DNA of 34,641 nt from an uncultured Acidimicrobiales bacterium (lineage in GTDB: Bacteria; Actinomycetota; Acidimicrobiia; Acidimicrobiales; UBA10347). The notes beneath the pieces were generated by a model. That model had not been told where the DNA came from. It saw only the letters and a list, made by a program, of their open reading frames with translations, and ran no database searches. Positions 8,370-16,890 of this stretch are shown piece by piece; position 1 is the first letter of the stretch; the number at the start of each line of letters is the position of its first letter. The position numbers and the translations under genes are program-made. The stretch lies in NCBI GenBank assembly GCA_937991435.1, contig CALKPY010000064.1, positions 1 through 34,641 on the forward strand, in the 5' to 3' direction.

Positions 8370-11300
8370 ATGTGCGGCATCATTGCGATTGTTCGTCGGC
8401 AACCGACGCGCGAAACCCCGCGACCCGACCAGATCCTTGAACTGATCGGCCGGGCCGTGCAGCGATTCGATCTGTCCTCGGTCCATTCGCTCGAAGTCGC
8501 CATCGGTGCTCTCGGCGAAGCAAACCGCTTACTGGCCGGAGTCCCAGGAGTCACCTGCCTGCTCGATCACCCTGAACTAGCGGTCGACGTCGAGTCGAGG
8601 CTTGCTCCCGTCGCTCAGATGCTGGCGATGGCCGAGGAACTCGACCCCGCCGTGGAGTCAGAAAGCGACGAGCGCCTCAACGCCGCGCGCGTGAGTGTGC
8701 GAGACGTCTTGTGGTCGATCCGAATCGATCGCCTCAATGCTGCGACTGGTGTTCGAACACTTGCGGGAGGAGCGCCCGCTCTTGCCCCCGCTGCGATCAC
8801 CGGCCTTTTGTCGGTGCACGATGCACTCAGTGCGTTAGACCGGCTCGAAGTGCGCGGTCGCGATTCGATTGGGCTGCACATCAATGTCACAGGTCACAAC
8901 GTCGATCTTGAATCCCCAAGCATCGCGTTGCAGATCGCAGAACGGTCGACCGATCCAGCGTTTCGCAATTTCAGCCTGCGACATATTGGCGAAACCGTCG
9001 GATTCGTCTACAAGCATGCGGCAGAGATTGGGGATCTTGGCGATAACACCGCAGCATTGCGTCGGTCAATCATTGGCGATGAGCTTCTGGCGACCCTGCT
9101 CAACAATGACAGCGCCGAGGTCATGGTCTTGGGCCATACTCGCTGGGCGAGCGTCGGCATAGTGAGCGAGGCCAACGCCCACCCGGTGAACAGTGATTCG
9201 GTCGATCGCGGCTCCACTCCCTATTTTTTCGGGGCGCTGAACGGTGACGTTGACAACTACGCCGACCTCGCGGCGGGCGCCGGGCTTGCCTTTGACCCAG
9301 CGGTCACCACCGACGCCAAAGTCATTCCTGCGCTGATTGCCGACGGCATCGATCGAGGCGCAAGCGTGCACGAGTCGTTTCGCGGTGCGGTAGCGTCGTT
9401 CGAAGGATCAGTCGCCATCGCGGTCGGCGGCAGCGATGAGCCCGGGGTGCTTCATCTCGCGCAACGAGGAAGCGGACAAGCTCTCTATATCGGAGTTGCA
9501 GAAGACACCTTTGTCGTCGCCAGCGAGCCATACGGCGTTGTCGAACTCACCTCGGACTATGTGCGCCTCGACGGTGAAACTCCCGTCGACCCGAACAACC
9601 CGGCCAGCGCTCGCGGTCAGGTCATGCGGCTCCATCAGCCACTCGCAGGAGAGCTCGCGGGCATGCAGCGATTCAGCTATGACGGCCGAGAACTCGAAGT
9701 CACGGCCGATGACATCGCGCACGCTGAAATCACAACAAGCGATATTGATCGCGCCGGCTATGCGCATTTCCTTCTCAAGGAAATTTCTGAAGCTCCGCGT
9801 TCGTTCCGCACCACGCTGCTTGGAAAACTTCGTCGGCTTCCCGACGGTTATGAGGTCCAGCTTCCAGAGTCGACGTTGCCGGCGGCGCTTTGCGACCGTA
9901 TTTCAAGTGGCTCGATCAAACGCGTCGTCACAATCGGGCAGGGAACGGCGGCGGTTGCGGCCCAAGCGTGCGGCAACGCCCTGCGCGCCCAACTACCCGA
10001 TGGCGAATTGCGAGTCGAGTCGACTCTTGCCTCTGAGCTTTCAGGATTCGGGATCACGGCGGACATGTCCGATGTACTTGTGATCGCTGTCAGCCAGTCC
10101 GGCACGACCACAGACACCAACCGCACGGTCGACGTTGTCCGTGAGCGCGGAGCTTCGGTGTTGGCGATCGTCAATCGGCGCGGCAGCGACCTCACCGAAA
10201 AGGTCGACGGTGTGCTGTACACCAGCGATGGTCGCGACGTCGAAATGAGCGTTGCCTCTACCAAAGCGTTTTACAGTCAGGTTGCCGCCGGGTTCCTGTT
10301 AGCAACCGCAATTGCCGACCAACTCGGTCGAACTCCGGCCGCGGCAGCAGCGACGCAACGGATTCTTGCCGGCCTGGGTGACCTGCCGGCAGCGATGGAA
10401 TCGGTAATCGCAAACCGTGCGCGTATTGGTGAAATCGCCGGCAACGTGGCACCACCACGGCCCTATTGGGCCATCGTTGGCAGTGGCTCGAATCGTGTGG
10501 CTGCCGAAGAGATCCGAATCAAGCTCAGTGAGCTTTGTTACAAGGCCATTGCCTGCGACAGCATCGAAGACAAAAAGCACATTGATCTGTCGAGTGAACC
10601 GCTTATTTTCGTTTGCGCTGCAGGGCTGCGTGGAAGCACTGCCGACGATGCGCTCAAGGAAGTTGCGATCTATCGAGCTCACAAGGCAGAACCGGTCGTC
10701 GTTGCTTCGGCTGGCGAAGAACGATTTGGCGCCACCAATGTGATTCGGGTTCCTGATGTAGAGCCGGAGCTCGGATTTGTGCTCTCGGCCGTGGCCGGAC
10801 ATCTCTTCGGCTACGAAGCTGCGTTGGCGATCGATGCCCTAGCGCTACCGATGCGCCGATTGCGGTCCTCGATCGAGGCTGAGATTGCTGAGAGCCCCCA
10901 AGGCAATGGCGCCGACATGCTGCACCGCTTGGCGCCGTCGGTGCGACAGGCCCGGCGAGCGTTTGGCTCTGACTTGCGGCAGCAGCGTTACAACGGACAA
11001 CTCGAATCTTCGACCGCAGTCGATCTTGCGTTGCTGTTGCGCTACGCGGAGCAGTCAACCGAGCTAGGTGCGTTCCAACTCGACTTCGGCAAGGTCGGCA
11101 CGCCAGCGGTTGTCATCGAAGACTTGGCGCGGGTTCTGAGCCGGGCGATCGATGAGCTCACGCGGCCGATCGACGCCATCAAGCATCAGGCCAAGACCGT
11201 GACAGTTGGTATAAGCCGCAGTGACGAAACCCTGCTGCATGTGCCGCTCGTCGCTCGCACGATCGAGGCGGGAGCATCTCGCGATGCTCTGACGTATCAG

Positions 11301-11792
11301 ACCTTGCGTACGCTCGCCGGGCTCGATGCTGCTGTTGTTGAGGTTGTGGGGCATACGCGCTATCGCATCGATGGTGACCCGCATCGAGATGACGCAACCG
11401 TGGCGATCATCGATCGCGGCGGAATTTCGGTTGGCATCGAATCGCGTGTAGATCGCGACCCCTCTCTGCGCGGCACGAAGCATCGTGTCGCTATCGAGGG
11501 CAAGGTGTTGATCACGCGTGGACGGCGCGACCAGCGCGTGATCGCTCTCGTGCCAGAAGTCAAAGATGCGCAGCCGATTGGCATTACCTTGCTGCACCTG
11601 CGCCTTGCTGAACATTTGGATCTCGACGAGCTACGTCCGGTCTTACAGTCGTATCGAAACCGGTTCACGGCAATTCGTGACGCGGTGCTCGAGACTGAGT
11701 CTGATTTCGACGAGGCGGCGTTGACCGGCATCGATCTTGTTGACCTGCTGGTCGTGCCCGCCGCCACGCTGGCTGACCAGTGGCCGGGCTGA
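8370..11792 (+). CDS. glmS: Oversized GlmS-like glutamine-fructose-6-phosphate aminotransferase
   Basis: GlmS makes glucosamine-6-phosphate from fructose-6-phosphate and glutamine. The start at 8370 is fixed by the class II amidotransferase rule that Cys follows Met (MCGIIAIV). The protein is 1140 residues against about 610 normally. An insertion of roughly 145 residues (about 10-155) separates the nucleophile from LEVRGRDSIG (159-168). Then come GHTRWAS (255-261), NAHP (269-272) and NGDVDNY (291-297). Two SIS domains follow: SQSGTTTDT and VASTKAF in the first (about 510-650), and a second (about 690-820) in which KLSE (718-721) is kept but the usual GELKHGP is replaced by IEDKKHID. About 300 residues (840-1140) beyond the second SIS domain match nothing I recognise, and the usual C-terminal SVTVE lid is absent. 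Neighbouring glmM supports the role; activity is inferred. Confidence 0.85.
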   Translation: MCGIIAIVRRQPTRETPRPDQILELIGRAVQRFDLSSVHSLEVAIGALGEANRLLAGVPGVTCLLDHPELAVDVESRLAPVAQMLAMAEELDPAVESESDERLNAARVSVRDVLWSIRIDRLNAATGVRTLAGGAPALAPAAITGLLSVHDALSALDRLEVRGRDSIGLHINVTGHNVDLESPSIALQIAERSTDPAFRNFSLRHIGETVGFVYKHAAEIGDLGDNTAALRRSIIGDELLATLLNNDSAEVMVLGHTRWASVGIVSEANAHPVNSDSVDRGSTPYFFGALNGDVDNYADLAAGAGLAFDPAVTTDAKVIPALIADGIDRGASVHESFRGAVASFEGSVAIAVGGSDEPGVLHLAQRGSGQALYIGVAEDTFVVASEPYGVVELTSDYVRLDGETPVDPNNPASARGQVMRLHQPLAGELAGMQRFSYDGRELEVTADDIAHAEITTSDIDRAGYAHFLLKEISEAPRSFRTTLLGKLRRLPDGYEVQLPESTLPAALCDRISSGSIKRVVTIGQGTAAVAAQACGNALRAQLPDGELRVESTLASELSGFGITADMSDVLVIAVSQSGTTTDTNRTVDVVRERGASVLAIVNRRGSDLTEKVDGVLYTSDGRDVEMSVASTKAFYSQVAAGFLLATAIADQLGRTPAAAAATQRILAGLGDLPAAMESVIANRARIGEIAGNVAPPRPYWAIVGSGSNRVAAEEIRIKLSELCYKAIACDSIEDKKHIDLSSEPLIFVCAAGLRGSTADDALKEVAIYRAHKAEPVVVASAGEERFGATNVIRVPDVEPELGFVLSAVAGHLFGYEAALAIDALALPMRRLRSSIEAEIAESPQGNGADMLHRLAPSVRQARRAFGSDLRQQRYNGQLESSTAVDLALLLRYAEQSTELGAFQLDFGKVGTPAVVIEDLARVLSRAIDELTRPIDAIKHQAKTVTVGISRSDETLLHVPLVARTIEAGASRDALTYQTLRTLAGLDAAVVEVVGHTRYRIDGDPHRDDATVAIIDRGGISVGIESRVDRDPSLRGTKHRVAIEGKVLITRGRRDQRVIALVPEVKDAQPIGITLLHLRLAEHLDLDELRPVLQSYRNRFTAIRDAVLETESDFDEAALTGIDLVDLLVVPAATLADQWPG

Positions 11793-11836
11793 CGCTTGCC
11801 GGAGTCCCCCAAACCTGATTCCCGAAATGAGATGGC

Positions 11837-12982
11837 ATGCGCCCGACCGAAGCTGTTGTTGACCTCAGCGCCATTGCGCGCAACATTGCAGCGCTGGCAT
11901 CATTCGCTTCCCCGGCGCAATTGTGCGTGGTCGTTAAAGCAGACGCCTATGGCCACGGAGCAGTTGCGACCGCAAGGGTGGCGGTGGAGTCAGGCGCGAG
12001 TTGGATAGCCGTTGCCCTGGTCGAAGAAGGAATCGAACTTCGCCGGTCAGGATTGACATGCCCAATTCTCGTTCTCTCTGAACCGCGACCCGGAGAGATG
12101 TTCGAGGTTGTTGAGTTCGGGCTGACTCCCACGGTGTACACCCCAACTGGCGTCGCGGCGTTGGTCGCTGGCGCTGCCGGGCTGCCAGGACGGGTCCCGT
12201 TTGACCTTCACCTCAAGATCGACACCGGCATGAACCGTGTCGGGTTTCGTTCTGATCAGGGTTACGACGCCGGTGACGCACCTGGTCTGTGGCGTGCAGC
12301 TGTTGAAGCGATCGCGATCAAACCAGAACTCTCGCTTGCTGGTATCTGGACTCACTTTGCGGTCGCCGACGAACTCGACCGCCCCGAGACACAGCGACAG
12401 TTGAATCGGTTCGACCGTGCCCTCGCCGCCGTGGCCGACTTGCTCGACGATGACGTGATCATTCACGCGTCGAACTCCGCAGGGCTGCTTGGCCACCCGA
12501 CCGCTCGATACGACATGGTGCGGGTCGGCATTGCGACCTACGGCATCGCCCCCGCGCGTGAGCTCGAATCGGTTTTGGCTCTCGAACCGGCGATGCAGCT
12601 GCAGACCGAACTGGGCTTGGTCAAGTCGGTATCGGGCGGCGAATCAATCTCGTATGGCTTGCGCCACACCTTCGTCGAAGACACCGTCGTAGGCAGTATT
12701 CCAATGGGCTACGCCGATGGGCTCCGCCGAAGCTCGGGTGAACTTGGTGCCCACGTACTCGTCGGTGGTGTGCGACGTCCGGTCGTAGGAACCGTCACGA
12801 TGGATCAGGCCATGGTCGATCTCGGCCCACGCTCAACTGCGGTATCGGGAGATCCTGTCGTGTTGATTGGAACGCAGGGCGACGAGACGATCACCGCTCA
12901 CGAAGTAGCGGAGCCTTTGGGAACCATTCCATACGAGATCGTGTGTGATGTGGGCCGTCGAGTTCGTCGCCGGTACATCTGA
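11837..12982 (+). CDS. alr: Alanine racemase
   Basis: This PLP enzyme interconverts L- and D-alanine, giving D-Ala for peptidoglycan in the cytosol. It is 381 residues, normal for the family. The PLP lysine is K34 in VVVKADAYGHG, the second catalytic base is Tyr273 in ISYGLRH, and other family marks are KIDTGMNRVGF, ASNSAGLL, VRVGIATYGIAP and GTVTMDQAMVDLG. The N-terminal TIM barrel and C-terminal beta domain are both complete. It sits 44 bases after the GlmS-like gene, so wall-precursor genes are grouped here. The gene after it begins within 45 bases. Confidence 0.97.
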   Translation: MRPTEAVVDLSAIARNIAALASFASPAQLCVVVKADAYGHGAVATARVAVESGASWIAVALVEEGIELRRSGLTCPILVLSEPRPGEMFEVVEFGLTPTVYTPTGVAALVAGAAGLPGRVPFDLHLKIDTGMNRVGFRSDQGYDAGDAPGLWRAAVEAIAIKPELSLAGIWTHFAVADELDRPETQRQLNRFDRALAAVADLLDDDVIIHASNSAGLLGHPTARYDMVRVGIATYGIAPARELESVLALEPAMQLQTELGLVKSVSGGESISYGLRHTFVEDTVVGSIPMGYADGLRRSSGELGAHVLVGGVRRPVVGTVTMDQAMVDLGPRSTAVSGDPVVLIGTQGDETITAHEVAEPLGTIPYEIVCDVGRRVRRRYI

Positions 12983-12990
12983 TCTCACGG

Positions 12991-14157
12991 GTGTCTGTGT
13001 CAGCAAGCGCGTCTCGCGGGTCAACGGTGCGGTCGGCGAATATCGTCGTTGTAGAGCCGTGGTACGGCGGCTCACATCGGGTTTGGCTTGACGGTTGGCG
13101 TCGACATAGCCGCCATGAAATCACGTTGGTGACAGAACCAGACCGATTCTGGCGTTGGCGCATGCGAGGTAGCTCGGTCGCTCTCGGCGTCGCCCTGGCC
13201 AGTGCATGTGACAACGCGACAGCGGCCGGACGCACCGTCGATGCGGTCGTGATTAGCGGCCTCGTCGACGCAGCTTCGCTTCTCGGAATTGCCCGTCGCT
13301 CCGTCGGCTCAGCGCCAGTCGCTCTGTACCTGCACGAGAACCAGCTGTTGTATCCACGGGCTCCGGGTCAGCGTCACGACGATGACCCTGCTCTGGCGAA
13401 TTGGCGCAGCGTCGAGGCCGCTGAAGTCGTCTGGTTCAATTCAGCGTTTCACCGTGACGCCTTGTTCGTTGCTATCGATGAGCTTCTTGATCGTCAGCCC
13501 GAACCCGTCGCCCGGCAACGACTCGAAGCTCGGCACGTCGACTCGCAGGTGTTGTGGCCAGGTGTCGAGGCTGTACAGCTCATCGACGGTTCCCGTTCCC
13601 CGCGGCAAATGCCGACTGTGCTTTGGAATCAACGCTGGGACCACGACAAGAATCCTCGCTCGGTAATGGCTGCGCTCGATGCATGTGCCCGTGATGGCCT
13701 CCCTTTCGAGCTGATCATCGCCGGCGATGATCAACACAACGCGAGCACTGAGATCGCCGAGCTGCTTCCGGCCCTCGAGCGTCGAATCGTGCATCGCGGT
13801 CATCTACCAAGCGACCGATATAGCGAAGTCTTACTGCGCAGCGATGTCGTGGTTAGCGCCGCCGATCACGAGTTTTTTGGCATCGCGGTTGTCGAGGCGA
13901 TCGCTGCCGGTGCAATTCCGGTGCTGCCCGATCGGCTGAGCTTTCCCGAGCTTGTTCCTGAGCGTTGGCACGAACCGGTGTTGTACGAACAAGGACAACT
14001 CCGAACAGCGGTCGCACGCGTGCTCGCGAACGTTGACGCGGCGCGCGACGCCACGAAGGGGCTCCGTGACACGATGCGTCGCTTCGACGTTGTCGAGGCC
14101 GCAGCCCGCCACGATGCTGCCGTTGATTCTCTGCTTCACCGGGTGCATAGGGTTTGA
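12991..14157 (+). CDS. Glycosyltransferase of the tRNA-queuosine mannosyltransferase (QTMAN/GTDC1, DUF3524) family
   Basis: The frame holds 388 residues from GTG 12991. In-frame GTGs at 12997 and 13027 are alternatives, and 13027 starts closest to the family N terminus. The pattern matches the animal GTDC1/QTMAN family: EPWYGGSHRVWLDGW at the start, LYLHENQLLYP, VWFNSAFHRD, LWNQRWDHDKNP, RGHLPSDRYSEVL, and a GT4-type donor-site segment SAADHEFFGIAVVEAIAAG followed by SFPELVPE. QTMAN adds mannose to queuosine at the tRNA-Asp wobble position. The bacterial acceptor is unproven, so queuosine mannosylation here is inference. The t6A tRNA-modification genes lie about 1 kb downstream. The P1 peptidase start is 2 bases beyond its stop. 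Confidence 0.8.
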   Translation: MSVSASASRGSTVRSANIVVVEPWYGGSHRVWLDGWRRHSRHEITLVTEPDRFWRWRMRGSSVALGVALASACDNATAAGRTVDAVVISGLVDAASLLGIARRSVGSAPVALYLHENQLLYPRAPGQRHDDDPALANWRSVEAAEVVWFNSAFHRDALFVAIDELLDRQPEPVARQRLEARHVDSQVLWPGVEAVQLIDGSRSPRQMPTVLWNQRWDHDKNPRSVMAALDACARDGLPFELIIAGDDQHNASTEIAELLPALERRIVHRGHLPSDRYSEVLLRSDVVVSAADHEFFGIAVVEAIAAGAIPVLPDRLSFPELVPERWHEPVLYEQGQLRTAVARVLANVDAARDATKGLRDTMRRFDVVEAAARHDAAVDSLLHRVHRV

Positions 14158-14159
14158 CA

Positions 14160-15044
14160 ATGCCTTCTGTGAACCCGGCGACCCCGCGAACCAATGCCAT
14201 CGACACCGTCCGGGTTGGACACTGGACCCATCCATCTGGAACGACGGGCTGCACTGTCGTGCTGTTTCCTCCAGACACGATCGCGTCTGGGGAAGTGCGC
14301 GGTGGTGCTCCGGCGACTCGCGAGTTCGCCCTGCTCGACCCGCGGCGGCTGGTCCAACATGTCGACGCGGTCGTGCTTACCGGCGGATCCGCCTTTGGGC
14401 TAGCTGCGGCTGACGGCGTGGCCGCTGAGCTCGAAGCGCAAGAACGAGGCTTCGCGACTCGTGCCGGAGTCGTGCCGATTGTGGTAGCTATGAGCCTCTA
14501 TGACCTTCAGGTGGGTGGGCCGCGCCCGGACCCCGAAGCGGGACGGTCTGCGGTGCGAGCGGCTCGGTCACCAGTGCGTGCCGGTCGTGTGGGGGCCGGA
14601 GCAGGCGCGACCGTCGGTAAGTGGCGTGATCGTGAGAAAGCGCAGCCGGCTGGCATCGGGCACTTCCAAGTCAAATCAGGTGAGCTCACGGTCGACGCGC
14701 TGATCGCGGTCAATGCCGCCGGTGAGATCGATGACGGCAGCATTGCAGCCCATGTAGTCGCGGGCGACTACTTGCCGTCACCGGTTACTGAGTCCGGTTT
14801 TGAAAACACCACAATTGGCGTCGTCTGGACGAACGGAATCTTGGACAAGCTGGGTTGTCGCCAGGTTGCCGAGAGCGCACATGATGGGCTCGGTCGTGCC
14901 TTGATCCCGGCTCATAGCGCCAGCGATGGTGATGCTCTGGTAGTTGCAGCCACCGGCATGGTCGCCACCGAAGCGAGCACTGTGCGCCTTCTTGCCACCG
15001 TTGCGGTGGAGCACGCGATCCGAAGCGTGGCAATCGGCCAGTAA
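14160..15044 (+). CDS. P1 family (S58, DmpA/NylC-like) self-cleaving peptidase
   Basis: This is a 294-residue member of the N-terminal-nucleophile P1 family, which contains aminopeptidase DmpA and nylon-oligomer hydrolase NylC. These proteins cleave themselves at an Asn-Thr or Asn-Ser bond to expose the nucleophile. Visible marks are VRVGHWTHPSGTTGCTVVLF, GGAPATREFALLDP, VVLTGGSAFGLAAADGV, GRVGAGAGATVGKW, and the cleavage segment FEN|TTIGVVWTN, predicted between N216 and T217. The ATG at 14160 is preferred over a TTG at 14154 that overlaps the glycosyltransferase stop. There is no signal peptide, so it is cytosolic. The natural substrate is unknown. Confidence 0.88.
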   Translation: MPSVNPATPRTNAIDTVRVGHWTHPSGTTGCTVVLFPPDTIASGEVRGGAPATREFALLDPRRLVQHVDAVVLTGGSAFGLAAADGVAAELEAQERGFATRAGVVPIVVAMSLYDLQVGGPRPDPEAGRSAVRAARSPVRAGRVGAGAGATVGKWRDREKAQPAGIGHFQVKSGELTVDALIAVNAAGEIDDGSIAAHVVAGDYLPSPVTESGFENTTIGVVWTNGILDKLGCRQVAESAHDGLGRALIPAHSASDGDALVVAATGMVATEASTVRLLATVAVEHAIRSVAIGQ

Positions 15045-15119
15045 GAGTCAACGTGGTACTTGCGTCGCCGCGCCCGCATCACCGTTTTGAGCTGCGCCGA
15101 CCGCGGTAGCCTCGGCATC

Positions 15120-15638
15120 GTGGACCGGCGCGATGACCTCTTCGTCATATCGAGAAGCGCTAGCGACACCGGCTCAGTCGCTGGGGCGATTGCCGCCACA
15201 CTTGCCGCTGGAGATACGATCGTGCTGGGCGGCGATCTAGGGGCGGGTAAGACGACGTTCACCAAAGCTCTCGGGGCAGCCCTAGGCGTTGACGAACCAA
15301 TCACGAGTCCCACGTTCACCCTTGCTCAGCAATATCTCAGTGGTCGGCTGCCGGTCCACCACCTTGACGTGTATCGGCTCGCGAGCATCGACGAAGCTCT
15401 TGACCTGGCGCTTCCGGAGCTCTACGAGAGCGGGGGAGTCGTGATAATCGAGTGGGGCGAGACGATTGCACCCGCATTGCCCCGAGAGTGGCTCGACGTG
15501 CGATTCGATTTTGGTGACGGTGACGACGACCGCACCATTCGTATTCGTCTTGTGGGCCCGTCGTGGCAACAACGCCGCGAAGTTCTTCAGGATCTGCTTA
15601 CCAACCACCTGCAGTCAGAGACGAATCCACCATGTTGA
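15120..15638 (+). CDS. tsaE: tRNA t6A biosynthesis ATPase TsaE
   Basis: TsaE is the P-loop ATPase that supports the TsaB-TsaD complex in transferring threonylcarbamoyl to A37 of ANN-decoding tRNAs. With the GTG at 15120 the protein has 172 residues. Walker A is GGDLGAGKTTFTKALG (about residues 37-52). Other family marks are ITSPTFTLAQQY, HHLDVYRL and VVIIEWGE. The frame is open further upstream (TTG 15060), but the added part is Arg/Cys-rich and unlike the family. Its stop overlaps the tsaB start by 7 bases, which points to coupled translation within tsaE-tsaB-rimI-tsaD. Confidence 0.94.
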   Translation: MDRRDDLFVISRSASDTGSVAGAIAATLAAGDTIVLGGDLGAGKTTFTKALGAALGVDEPITSPTFTLAQQYLSGRLPVHHLDVYRLASIDEALDLALPELYESGGVVIIEWGETIAPALPREWLDVRFDFGDGDDDRTIRIRLVGPSWQQRREVLQDLLTNHLQSETNPPC

Positions 15639-16330
15639 TCCTCGGAATCGAAAGCGCAACCCAGCAGGTTGGTTGCGCAATCGGCGGACACGAAGGCGTA
15701 CTTGCGTCAGCTCATTCGGCGCGGGGTCGACGACACGCAGAATCACTTGCGCCGCAAATGCAGTTCGTGCTCAACCAGGCCCGTGTCACGATCGACGAGA
15801 TTAGCGTGGTCGCGGTCGACGTTGGTCCAGGGCTCTACACCGGTCTCCGTGTGGGCGTCTCCACCGCGATGGCAACCGCATTTGGGCTTGGCGTACCCAT
15901 GATCGGCGTCAGTAGTCTTGACCTTGTGGCGTTTCCGGTGCGCCACACCAGGCGCCTCATCGCGGCAGCAATTGATGCCCGCCGCGGCGAGCTCTTCACC
16001 GCGTTCTACCGCCAAGTTCCGGGCGGCCTGCAACGAGTGACCGAGCCGCATGTGGTGTCGCCAGACGATCTCTTCAACGAACTCATGGCTGAGGGCACTG
16101 AGTGCCTCGTCGTCGGCGACGGGGCGATTCGTTATCGAGCTGAACTTTCAGGCATCAGCAAGGTCGAAGTCGCCGACGAAAGTCTCGCCTATCCCTCTGC
16201 GGCCTCGCTCGTCGCATTGGCACACGCGCGTGCACTACGCGAAGAGTTTGTGCAGCCCTCTGAAATTTCGCCGCTGTACCTGCGGCGTCCCGACGCCGAA
16301 GCCAATTGGTCTTCTAGGTCGGTGTCGTGA
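15632..16330 (+). CDS. tsaB: tRNA t6A biosynthesis protein TsaB
   Basis: TsaB is the inactive paralogue of TsaD that scaffolds the t6A complex. The ATG at 15632 gives 232 residues starting LILGIESATQQVGCAIGG, as in the family. RGRRHAESLAPQ, VDVGPGLYTGLRVGVSTA and IAAAIDARRGELFTAFYR follow. It lacks the metal-binding His pair of TsaD, as expected for TsaB. Its start lies inside the end of tsaE, and its TGA overlaps the GTG of the next gene by 4 bases. Confidence 0.95.
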   Translation: MLILGIESATQQVGCAIGGHEGVLASAHSARGRRHAESLAPQMQFVLNQARVTIDEISVVAVDVGPGLYTGLRVGVSTAMATAFGLGVPMIGVSSLDLVAFPVRHTRRLIAAAIDARRGELFTAFYRQVPGGLQRVTEPHVVSPDDLFNELMAEGTECLVVGDGAIRYRAELSGISKVEVADESLAYPSAASLVALAHARALREEFVQPSEISPLYLRRPDAEANWSSRSVS

Positions 16331-16890
16331 CAACACCAACGCTTCTTTCTCGGCGTGGGTTGACCTTGCGCGACGTCGTTGTTGAAGACCGCAGCGCGCT
16401 TCGAGCGATGGACATGCAAGCTCACGGCAATGTGTGGTCTCACGCAACCTTCGCACGTGTTCTGGCCGCCGAAGAGTTCCGTCACATTGCAGTCGTGCCG
16501 AGCACGAATCGCGGCGGCGTTGATGCAGCCCCGATCGCACATGCGGCGAGTTGGCGAGATGGCCATATCGGGCGCATCGTCAATGTTGCGGTGCACGAAG
16601 ATCACCATCGGTGCGGTATCGCTGGCGCCATGCTCGAGCATCTAATCGCCAGCATGCTCGCCCACGAGGAAACCAGCGAGCTTCGCCTTGAGGTCCGACC
16701 GAGGAACAAGCCCGCGCAACTTCTGTACGCAGGCTTCGGCTTCGTACCCACGGGTGTCGAGCGTGACTTCTATGAGCGGTCGATCGGTTGGGGGTCTCGT
16801 GACGCCATGGTGATGACGGTAAGCGATGTCAACGAGCCAGTGTGGCGTTCGGGATTCAACACGAGACTTCGATTCACAGGAGCGGCATGA
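16327..16890 (+). CDS. rimI: GNAT acetyltransferase, RimI-like
   Basis: RimI-type enzymes acetylate protein N termini (ribosomal protein S18 in E. coli) and are commonly encoded between tsaB and tsaD. The protein is 187 residues with a GNAT fold. The acetyl-CoA segment VHEDHHRCGIAGAMLEHLI (residues about 84-102) is a Cys-containing version of the RGxGxG loop. RLEVRPRNKPAQLLYAGFGF and the RDFY motif complete the domain. The C-terminal 40 or so residues extend past the usual end of RimI. It starts with GTG and overlaps both neighbours by 4 bases. The substrate is inferred from context only. Confidence 0.85.
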   Translation: MTTPTLLSRRGLTLRDVVVEDRSALRAMDMQAHGNVWSHATFARVLAAEEFRHIAVVPSTNRGGVDAAPIAHAASWRDGHIGRIVNVAVHEDHHRCGIAGAMLEHLIASMLAHEETSELRLEVRPRNKPAQLLYAGFGFVPTGVERDFYERSIGWGSRDAMVMTVSDVNEPVWRSGFNTRLRFTGAA

